Shown here in pieces: positions 1 through 5,032 of a DNA stretch of 5,032 nucleotides. The notes beneath the pieces were generated by a model. The model was not told the origin of the DNA and searched no databases. It saw only the letters and a program-made list of their open reading frames with translations. The DNA is from Anaerolineae bacterium. GTDB lineage: Bacteria > Chloroflexota > Anaerolineae > JAFGEY01. A program made the translations under genes and the position numbers. The stretch lies in the NCBI GenBank assembly GCA_016929205.1, contig JAFGJF010000295.1, positions 1 through 5,032 on the forward strand. Reading direction: 5' to 3'. Position 1 is the stretch's first letter; every line of letters starts with the position of its first letter.

Positions 1-1849
1 AACCGGTGCCACCATCGCCTCGGAACAGCAGCGATTGTCTGGCGGCAGCAAATAACTCGGGCGTTTGCTCGGTGATCTCGTCGCCGGGATGCAACCCCCA
101 CAGGTGAGAGACGTGGCGGTGCTTGTTTTCGGGATCGTCCTTGTCGGTCAGCCATTCCTGCAACTGCCCGTGCTGGCCGATCTGGTTGGGGGCGATGCGC
201 GCCTGCATCACGATCAACTGCTGGCGCAGCTCTGCGTCGACATTCAGGATTTCGCTCGCGGCGATCGTGTTGTCAAAGAGGCAACGAATGATCTGGTGAT
301 CCATCGTCGGTCCCGGCACGAGGCCACCATTCTCCGGCGAGTTGGACAACGGCGAGATCAGCCAACCGGTTGTTTCGTCTTCGGTCAATATGTCGATAAA
401 GAACAACGCAGCTCCGCGCAAGATGGGGTAAGCTCGCTCGCGCAAAAAGGATACGTCGCCGGTAAAGGCATAGCGCCACCATAAATGCTGGCACAGCCAC
501 GCTCCGCCCACCGGCCAGATGCCGTGGTTCGCGGCGTTGATCGGTGCCGCACCCCGCCACAGGTCGGTGTTGTGGTGCAGCACCCAGCCGCGCGCCCCAT
601 AATGCCTTTGGGCGACGCTGCTCCCGGCGGTGGCGACCTCTTGCAGCATATCAAACAACGGCTCGTGACATTCGGACAGGTTGGTCAGTTCGGCCGGCCA
701 ATAGTTCATCTCGGCATTGATGTTGGTCGTCCACTTGCTGTCCCAGGGTGGGTCCAGGCGGTCGTTCCAGATCCCTTGCAGGTTGGCGGGCTGCGATCCC
801 GGGCGCGAAGAGGCGATCAAGAGATAACGGCCGTATTGAAAATAGAGTGCAAACAACTGGGGATCACGCTCCTTGTCTGCACGTGCCAGTCGATCCAGCG
901 TGGGCAGCCCGGCGGCATCAGTCGTTCCCAGATCGAGCCGCACGCGGCGAAACAGCGCTTGATGATCGGCAATGTGTGCAATTTTGAGTTGTTCGTAGGA
1001 CTTGTTCAGGATGCGCGCCAGTGCAGTTTGGCAGCGCGCAGCGGGATCGGCAGAGATGTCTTGAAAATTGACGACATTGGATGCGGCAACGAGCACAAGC
1101 ACCGCTTCGGTCGCCCCGGAAATGACAAGCCCGTCAGTGGTTGGGGTGAGTGCACCGCCATCAAGCTGCACCGCCAGCCGTGCTTGAAAGAACACACCAT
1201 CCGGTTGAACGCTGCCCGACAAGGCCAGTTGCTTGTTTGGGAGGAGGCGCGTCTCTGCTGTGTCGTGCGGTGATGTCAAAGTGATTGTGAAATCGAGCGC
1301 AGCGTCCCGATCTGCCGACAGCCGCAAGACGATCGCTTGATCGGGATAGCTGGAAAACATCTCTCGCTGAAAAACCACGCCGTCGCAGCGATAGGATATG
1401 GTCGCCGTCGCTGTATCCAGGTTCAGCGACCGGCAGTAATTCGTTGCTCGATCGTGGCCCGGAAAGGTGATATTCAGGTCGCCGGTAGGTTGGTATGTCT
1501 TTTGCCCTAATGGCTGCGACATGAATTCCTTCATAGCCAACGATTCCGCCTCTTGCTGCACCTGGCGTGCCCGATCCCTCTGTCCGGCACGCTCCAGACG
1601 CAGCATGTCGAACATCATATCTCGAAGCGATGGGAAATGTGCGGCTGCACCAGGGTGCGCGTAATTGTGCGGCTTGCCGGTCCAGACCATGTCCTCGTTG
1701 AACTGGAGCCGTTCTTGTACAATGCCGCCGTACACCATCGCCCCCAACCGCCCGTTTCCGATAGGCAGCGCCTCGACCCATTGTGCGGCTGGCTCGCGGT
1801 ACCAGAGCACAAGCTCTGCCGGGAGGGATAAATGATCTTGATCGTCCAT
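1..1849 (-). CDS. Glycoside hydrolase family 95 enzyme (alpha-L-fucosidase / alpha-L-galactosidase type), 3' end missing
   Basis: GH95 enzymes are inverting exo-glycosidases that remove terminal alpha-L-fucose, or in some members alpha-L-galactose, from plant and host glycans. I translated the open minus-strand frame by hand: 616 codons without a stop, leaving at the left edge. The family usually has roughly 750-800 residues, so the carboxy-terminal beta domain is probably missing. The amino-terminal beta-sandwich carries EALPIGNGRLGAMVYGG (about residues 26-42) and NEDMVWTGKP (51-60). The (alpha/alpha)6 barrel starts near 320 and shows NLQGIWN (356-362), TTNINAEMNYWP (374-385), SPEN (504-507), KHRHVSHLWGLHPG (576-589) and RGDGGTG at the edge. 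By family knowledge, Asn376 and Asn378 match the asparagines that activate the water, Glu506 is the general acid, and Asp612 is the likely supporting Asp. No signal peptide is seen, so the enzyme is probably cytoplasmic and acts on imported oligosaccharides. The ATG at 1849 has an AAGGAG site 8 bases upstream. It is the last visible gene of the cluster, 33 bases after mscS. Family is secure; substrate is not. Confidence 0.93.
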   Translation of the reverse strand, partial: MDDQDHLSLPAELVLWYREPAAQWVEALPIGNGRLGAMVYGGIVQERLQFNEDMVWTGKPHNYAHPGAAAHFPSLRDMMFDMLRLERAGQRDRARQVQQEAESLAMKEFMSQPLGQKTYQPTGDLNITFPGHDRATNYCRSLNLDTATATISYRCDGVVFQREMFSSYPDQAIVLRLSADRDAALDFTITLTSPHDTAETRLLPNKQLALSGSVQPDGVFFQARLAVQLDGGALTPTTDGLVISGATEAVLVLVAASNVVNFQDISADPAARCQTALARILNKSYEQLKIAHIADHQALFRRVRLDLGTTDAAGLPTLDRLARADKERDPQLFALYFQYGRYLLIASSRPGSQPANLQGIWNDRLDPPWDSKWTTNINAEMNYWPAELTNLSECHEPLFDMLQEVATAGSSVAQRHYGARGWVLHHNTDLWRGAAPINAANHGIWPVGGAWLCQHLWWRYAFTGDVSFLRERAYPILRGAALFFIDILTEDETTGWLISPLSNSPENGGLVPGPTMDHQIIRCLFDNTIAASEILNVDAELRQQLIVMQARIAPNQIGQHGQLQEWLTDKDDPENKHRHVSHLWGLHPGDEITEQTPELFAAARQSLLFRGDGGTG

Positions 1850-1857
1850 TTTTCGTG

Positions 1858-1863
1858 CTCCTT
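1858..1863 (-). promoter_or_regulatory. Shine-Dalgarno site of the GH95 gene
   Basis: AAGGAG on the minus strand lies 8 bases before the ATG at 1849. It is the best-placed ribosome binding site in the window and fixes the GH95 start codon. It lies inside the 33-base gap after the mscS stop, so the gene can be translated independently of mscS. Confidence 0.85.
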
Positions 1864-1868
1864 ATCGT

Positions 1869-1882
1869 TCCCCTCGGGGGGA
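1869..1882 (-). promoter_or_regulatory. Small GC hairpin between the mscS stop and the GH95 ribosome binding site
   Basis: Read on the minus strand, UCCCC pairs with GGGGA across a CCGA loop, giving a 5-bp stem of four C-G pairs and one U-A pair. It starts at the base right after the mscS TGA and ends 5 bases before the AAGGAG of the GH95 gene. No U-run follows, so it is not a typical rho-independent terminator. It could protect or mark the 3' end of the upstream message or affect translation of the next gene, but a 5-bp stem can also occur by chance. Confidence 0.35.
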
Positions 1883-2746
1883 TCACAAGCCTGGCTCATT
1901 CGTTTCGCCGGAGGGAGAAACAAAACCTGGCTGGTTGCGCACAAATACCTCCTGGCGCGGGTAGGGCAAGGTAATGTTTTCGCGTTCACAAGCGGCAAGG
2001 ATGCGCTTGCGCAGTTCGGTGGCTGTGCCCCACTGCTTGCCGGGCAAGGTCTTGATCATCACCCGGATGGTCACCGCCCAATCGCCCAGGCTGAGTGGGG
2101 CAATCACGGCCGGCGGCTCCAGCAACTGCGGGGCAAAAGCGGGATCGCCAGCGAACTGCCGGGCTACCTGGTCGAGTACGGCTGTAACACGCTCCAAATT
2201 CTCTTCGTAGGCCACGCCAATATCCACCATGGCACGCGACCAGTCTCGGGTCACATTGCCCACAACGCGTATGTCCCCATTCGGCACCAGGTATAGTTTG
2301 CCGCCGACATCTCGCACATAGGTTGCCCGCAGAGTCAGCCGTTCCACAACGCCGGATACATCGCCGACCTGGATGACGTCGCCAACCGCATACTGGTTCT
2401 CGATCAAAACCATCAAGCCCCCGATCAGATCCTTGATCAACGTCTGCGCGCCCAGGCTCAGGGCCAGGCCCACCACCCCCAGGCTGGTCAAGAGCGGCGT
2501 GATGTCCACAAAGCGGCTGAGCAGCATCATCACGGCGATCCCGATCAAAGCGACGTTCACCATCCAGCCGGCAACTTGAACGATGGTCTGAATTTGCTTC
2601 TTGCGCCCGTCAGGCATTTTGGTGGACGAGTTGATGCTCTTGAGCAGTCCTCGCCGGGCCAACCTGACCGCGATCAATCCCAAGAGCATCACACCCACAA
2701 TCAGCGCCAGCCAGACGCCAAATTCGATCAATGTGTTCACATCCAT
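1883..2746 (-). CDS. MscS-family small-conductance mechanosensitive channel
   Basis: This inner-membrane channel opens under membrane tension to release ions and small solutes during hypo-osmotic shock; family members assemble as heptamers. The 287-residue protein matches the length of compact MscS proteins (E. coli MscS has 286). Visible parts in order: TM1 at about 7-29, a basic loop (30-50), TM2 at about 56-78, and the pore-lining TM3 at about 84-104 with the Gly/Ala-rich stretch SLGVVGLALSLGAQ. An amphipathic TM3b follows (DLIGGLMVLIENQ), then the cytoplasmic beta domain with VGDVIQVGDVSGVVE (121-135) and the hallmark LVPNGDI (153-159). The alpha/beta cage domain follows and ends in the usual ITLPYPRQEV (258-267). 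The last 20 residues are a short hydrophilic tail. The ATG at 2746 fits the hydrophobic first helix, although only a weak purine-rich site (CGAGA) precedes it. It is 58 bases downstream of the DHH gene. All core elements look intact, so it is likely functional. Confidence 0.95.
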   Translation of the reverse strand: MDVNTLIEFGVWLALIVGVMLLGLIAVRLARRGLLKSINSSTKMPDGRKKQIQTIVQVAGWMVNVALIGIAVMMLLSRFVDITPLLTSLGVVGLALSLGAQTLIKDLIGGLMVLIENQYAVGDVIQVGDVSGVVERLTLRATYVRDVGGKLYLVPNGDIRVVGNVTRDWSRAMVDIGVAYEENLERVTAVLDQVARQFAGDPAFAPQLLEPPAVIAPLSLGDWAVTIRVMIKTLPGKQWGTATELRKRILAACERENITLPYPRQEVFVRNQPGFVSPSGETNEPGL

Positions 2747-2804
2747 AACTTGTCTCGCTTTCCAAAACGATCCCCGCGCAATAGCGGCTGGCTCGAGTTT
2801 ACAT

Positions 2805-3821
2805 TCACTTTGTCAACGGAATGAGCGGTTTGGAATGGACTGTTCGTCCGACCTGAAGATGCTGTAAAGCGAGCTCACCCAGTTGTGCGGCCAGTTGGGC
2901 TGCATCGCGATCGCCAATAGACACCTGCCCGCCGGCCATTGTGCCGTGTCCGCCGGCCGTGCCTTGAAGCCCGACGATCGCTTGGGCCAGTTTCCCGGCA
3001 CTGCCCCGGCGGCTTCTGGTTCTCACCGCCAGGATAAGCCGATCCTTATAGATGCCACTACAGATCACCCACTCGACGCCCTGCAGACGCAACAAGAGAT
3101 CGGCCATCTCGCCTGCCATATCCGGCCGGTTCATCGTGCCGATGTAAGATAGAATGACCTGATTGTAAATGTGCGCGCCCCGCAATGTCGCATCAAGCTT
3201 TTCAAAGTACTCGATCGGCACCTGGGCACGCTCGATGTCTAACAAAGCGTCGACGTCGATGCGCGGTTGAAGCTCAAAATAAGCTTCCACATCCTCGGCG
3301 CCAGCTCCCCGGATCAATCCCATCGTGTCCGTTTTGATGCCATAGAACAGTGCCGTGGCCAGTTGGGATGAGAGTTCGACCCCCGCCGCTTGCAGGTACT
3401 CTGTGATGATCGTCGAGGTCGCACCCAGTTGAGGCCGAACGTCAACATATGCAGCCGCAGTCGATGTCTCCCGCCAAGTATGATGGTCGATGACCGCCAG
3501 GAGCGTGGATTGTGCGACGAGCGCATTGTTGCCGGCTCCGGGCTGGGTGTCGACCAACACGATGGGGACTCGGCGCAGGTCTGTGCCAGTCAGGCGACGT
3601 AGCGGACGATCGAGATAGCGCACCAGGGCCTTGTTCTCTGCCCGGCCAATGATGCCCCTATAAGCAATATGCACGATGACATCCAGCTGCTGCGCGAACA
3701 GATAGCGCAAGGCAACTGCGCTGGCAATAGCATCCGGATCGGGATCGTTGTGCGGTAAGATCAGAACCTGATCGCACGGCTCAACTGTCTGTAAGAGTGA
3801 CGCTACACGTTCTTTTGTCAT
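2805..3821 (-). CDS. DHH/DHHA1-domain phosphoesterase (NrnA / pAp-phosphatase-like)
   Basis: Stand-alone DHH-DHHA1 proteins are cytoplasmic, Mn2+-dependent enzymes that hydrolyse short oligoribonucleotides (nanoRNA), pAp, or linear dinucleotides such as pApA. With the start at 3821 the protein has 338 residues, typical for this type. The DHH domain shows HNDPDPDAIAS (24-34) with the metal-binding aspartates, then VLVDTQ (88-93), IDHH (111-114) and YGIKTDT (160-166). The carboxy-terminal DHHA1 domain has GGHGTMAGG (290-298), the substrate-binding glycine-rich loop. No PAS, GGDEF, CBS or membrane segments are present, so it is not a GdpP-type sensor enzyme. The start is uncertain. I chose the ATG at 3821 because AGGAG lies just before it, though only 3 bases away. 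A TTG at 3845 would add 8 residues and overlap the corA stop by 10 bases. Position right behind corA suggests co-transcription and perhaps translational coupling. Family is secure; which nucleotide it degrades cannot be read from the sequence. Confidence 0.92.
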   Translation of the reverse strand: MTKERVASLLQTVEPCDQVLILPHNDPDPDAIASAVALRYLFAQQLDVIVHIAYRGIIGRAENKALVRYLDRPLRRLTGTDLRRVPIVLVDTQPGAGNNALVAQSTLLAVIDHHTWRETSTAAAYVDVRPQLGATSTIITEYLQAAGVELSSQLATALFYGIKTDTMGLIRGAGAEDVEAYFELQPRIDVDALLDIERAQVPIEYFEKLDATLRGAHIYNQVILSYIGTMNRPDMAGEMADLLLRLQGVEWVICSGIYKDRLILAVRTRSRRGSAGKLAQAIVGLQGTAGGHGTMAGGQVSIGDRDAAQLAAQLGELALQHLQVGRTVHSKPLIPLTK

Positions 3822-3824
3822 CGT

Positions 3825-3829
3825 CTCCT
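3825..3829 (-). promoter_or_regulatory. AGGAG ribosome binding site ahead of the DHH gene
   Basis: AGGAG on the minus strand sits in the short gap between the corA TAG (3836-3838) and the ATG at 3821. Its spacing of 3 bases is shorter than usual. That keeps the alternative TTG start at 3845 open, but the only purine-rich sequence before that TTG is AGAAAG, 2 bases away. Confidence 0.5.
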
Positions 3830-3835
3830 GTTGGG

Positions 3836-4903
3836 CTAAAGCCAACGCTTTCTACGAAAATAGACCACCATCAGTGCTGCGATCACGATCATGACGCCCC
3901 ACACCAGGGGATACCCCCACGACCATTCCAACTCGGGCATGTACTGAAAGTTCATCCCGTACACCCCAGCGATAAACGTCAGCGGGATAAAGATGGTAGC
4001 AATGATCGTTAATACCTTCATCACCTCGTTCATGCGGTTGCTGACACTGGAGAGATAGATATCCAGCATCCCGGAAAGCATGTCGCGAAACGTTTCCACG
4101 GCATCTATCACCTGGATCGTATGGTCGTACACATCGCGCAGATACAACCTTGTCGACTCGTCGACCAGCCTAGATTCGCTACGCTCCAGGCCACCGATCA
4201 CTTCGCGCAGCGGCCACACCGATTTACGGAGGAGGACCATTTCCCGCTTTAGATGGTGAATGTCGTGCAACGTCTCTGTCGTAGGATCGGCGACCAACTC
4301 TTCCTCCAGTAACTCTATCCTGTCTCCGAATCGCTCCAGGATCACAAAGTATTGGTCCACGACCATGTCGATCAAAGTGTACAACAAATAATCTACGCCC
4401 AGCTTGCGGATTCGTCCTTTGTTGTCGCGAACTCGCTCGCGGATGGGCGCGAACTCGTCTCCTTTACGTTCCTGGAACGAGAGCAACCAGTTGGGACCCA
4501 GCACCAGGCTGATCTGCTCAATCTCGGGTTCCTGGCTCGCTTGATCAACGTGGTACAACGATTTGAGAACGACAAAGAGATAGTCGCCATAGTCTTCCAG
4601 CTTGGGACGTTGTTCGGTGTTCAGGATATCTTCGATCACCAGCGGGTGAAGCCCAAAGCGGGCACCGATCTTGGCCAACGACTCAACCTCGTGCAAGCCG
4701 TCCACATTGATCCACGTCACGACTGCTCGGCTCTCCGGAAAAACCCATTCTTTTGCCGTTTGCAGTTCTTGCTCTTCAATCTGCTGCTCGTCGTAGGTGA
4801 TGACGCTGATCCTGACATTGTCGATCTTGCGTTCGCCAACGTGCACGAGTGCGCCTGGTGGAAGGCCGCTCTTGACCGATCTGATCCGGATACTCTTGCG
4901 CAT
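3836..4903 (-). CDS. corA: CorA-family magnesium/cobalt transporter
   Basis: CorA proteins are pentameric inner-membrane channels that take up Mg2+, and also Co2+ or Ni2+, gated by cytoplasmic Mg2+. From the ATG at 4903 the protein has 355 residues, normal for the family. It starts with a basic stretch and GLPPGALVHVGE (about 13-24), followed by the cytoplasmic alpha/beta domain (about 30-150, including HPLVIEDILN). A long charged stalk helix follows (about 175-295), holding the acid-rich FGDRIELLEEEL. Two membrane helices close the protein: TM1 at about 296-315, ending in the signature YGMNF (GMN at 316-318), then a periplasmic loop with MPELEWSWGYP, and TM2 at about 331-349 ending in RRKRWL. 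I prefer the ATG at 4903 because the family amino-terminus begins close to it. A TTG at 4924 and a GTG at 4918 are in frame, and no strong Shine-Dalgarno site decides. It is the first clear gene of the cluster. Confidence 0.96.
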   Translation of the reverse strand: MRKSIRIRSVKSGLPPGALVHVGERKIDNVRISVITYDEQQIEEQELQTAKEWVFPESRAVVTWINVDGLHEVESLAKIGARFGLHPLVIEDILNTEQRPKLEDYGDYLFVVLKSLYHVDQASQEPEIEQISLVLGPNWLLSFQERKGDEFAPIRERVRDNKGRIRKLGVDYLLYTLIDMVVDQYFVILERFGDRIELLEEELVADPTTETLHDIHHLKREMVLLRKSVWPLREVIGGLERSESRLVDESTRLYLRDVYDHTIQVIDAVETFRDMLSGMLDIYLSSVSNRMNEVMKVLTIIATIFIPLTFIAGVYGMNFQYMPELEWSWGYPLVWGVMIVIAALMVVYFRRKRWL

Positions 4904-4959
4904 CTTGTTCCATCTCACTTTCAAATCAGCGTACGCAAATGGCCATGGCCCGATAGCGC
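4904..4959 (-). promoter_or_regulatory. Leader of corA with short palindromes
   Basis: This 56-base stretch separates the possible upstream coding tail from the corA ATG. It holds GCGTACGC (4929-4936) and GGCCATGGCC (4941-4950), and AGCGCT follows at 4955-4960. The centres lie 12-13 bases apart. I cannot assign a confident -35/-10 pair, and it is too short for an M-box or ykoK-type Mg2+ riboswitch. It may hold a promoter or operator, or be a plain spacer inside a longer operon. Confidence 0.25.
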
Positions 4960-5032
4960 TCAGATTTGTTGCACATTGCCTGTTAGCGGCGGCAAGCCTA
5001 CGATTTCGATCGTCATGGACGCGACCGTGATG
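4960..5032 (-). CDS. Possible 3' end of an upstream gene, unidentified
   Basis: One minus-strand frame entering at the right edge reads 23 sense codons and stops at TGA (4960-4962). The peptide ends in MTIEIVGLPPLTGNVQQI. Its codons are ordinary for this window, and the 56-base distance to corA would suit an operon. The evidence is only the open frame, and a second frame is also open across the same bases: the corA frame has no stop up to the edge, though it has no start beyond the TTG at 4924. No family can be recognised from so few residues. Confidence 0.25.
   Translation of the reverse strand, partial: ITVASMTIEIVGLPPLTGNVQQI

Noticed and set aside
65..1273. Two long plus-strand open frames (65-484 and 485-1273) that follow each other in one frame opposite the GH95 gene.
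   Set aside because: They lie codon-on-codon antisense to GH95. Stops there arise only opposite TTA, CTA or TCA, which are rare in this gene; the stop at 482-484 sits opposite a TTA leucine codon. The peptides show no family motif, while the minus strand has the full GH95 signature.
1161..1886. 241-codon minus-strand open frame.
   Set aside because: It overlaps GH95 in another frame and gives an Arg/Ser-rich low-information peptide. The GH95 frame carries family motifs throughout and a good ribosome binding site.
1615..1998. 127-codon minus-strand open frame across the mscS-GH95 junction.
   Set aside because: It overlaps the ends of two well-supported genes and shows no recognisable domain.
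1832..2296. 154-codon plus-strand open frame opposite mscS.
   Set aside because: It is in antisense register with the mscS codons, and the opposite strand encodes conserved MscS motifs over the same bases.
2747..2804. Possible terminator in the gap between the DHH gene and mscS.
   Set aside because: No stable stem followed by a U-run is visible; the gap looks like an ordinary operon spacer.
2907..2914. GCGATCGC octamer, the cyanobacterial HIP1 sequence.
   Set aside because: I noticed only this single copy, whereas HIP1-rich genomes would usually show several in 5 kb. It does not support a cyanobacterial origin.
2929..2958. Direct repeat of CCGCCGGCC, 21 bases apart.
   Set aside because: It reflects two Ala-Gly-Gly triplets seven residues apart in the DHHA1 glycine-rich loop; it is a coding effect.
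4797..5030. 77-codon plus-strand open frame at the right edge.
   Set aside because: It mostly lies opposite the corA amino-terminus, has no Shine-Dalgarno site that I can see, and resembles no family.
4904..5032. Mg2+-sensing riboswitch (M-box) upstream of corA.
   Set aside because: The leader is only about 56 bases before the possible upstream coding tail, and no M-box-like conserved helices are recognisable.

Overview
The window carries a compact, single-direction gene cluster. All four recognisable genes lie on the minus strand, so transcription runs from the right edge to the left. In transcription order they are: a CorA-type divalent-cation transporter (3836-4903), a stand-alone DHH/DHHA1 phosphoesterase (2805-3821), an MscS-type mechanosensitive channel (1883-2746), and a glycoside hydrolase family 95 enzyme (alpha-L-fucosidase or alpha-L-galactosidase type). 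The last begins at 1849 and runs off the left edge without a stop codon. Gaps are 14, 58 and 33 bases, with no convincing rho-independent terminator in any of them, so one polycistronic transcript is plausible.

Right edge: bases 4960-5032 hold what may be the last 23 codons of another minus-strand gene ending at a TGA. The 56 bases between it and corA contain several short palindromes and are the only sizeable non-coding stretch before the cluster. No gap of 300 bases without a gene exists in this window.

How the genes may relate: CorA (Mg2+/Co2+) and MscS (osmotic safety valve) both control ion flow across the cytoplasmic membrane. The DHH/DHHA1 enzyme between them belongs to a family that degrades short oligonucleotides, pAp or pApA, the last being a breakdown product of the osmotic second messenger c-di-AMP. 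A shared role in ion or osmotic homeostasis is an inference from position only. The GH95 enzyme is metabolically unrelated, has no signal peptide, and may simply be the distal gene of the transcript.

Organism: bacterial, moderately GC-rich, with Shine-Dalgarno sites before some genes and a possible TTG start. The CorA amino-terminus and the gene mix remind me of Chloroflexota (Anaerolineae or Caldilineae relatives), but this is an impression and not a demonstrated assignment. I see no mobile element, CRISPR array, tRNA, rRNA or prophage signal, and no clearly new system. The points most worth checking are the Thr at the GH95 specificity position, the placement of the DHH enzyme between two ion-channel genes, and the small hairpin just ahead of the GH95 ribosome binding site.
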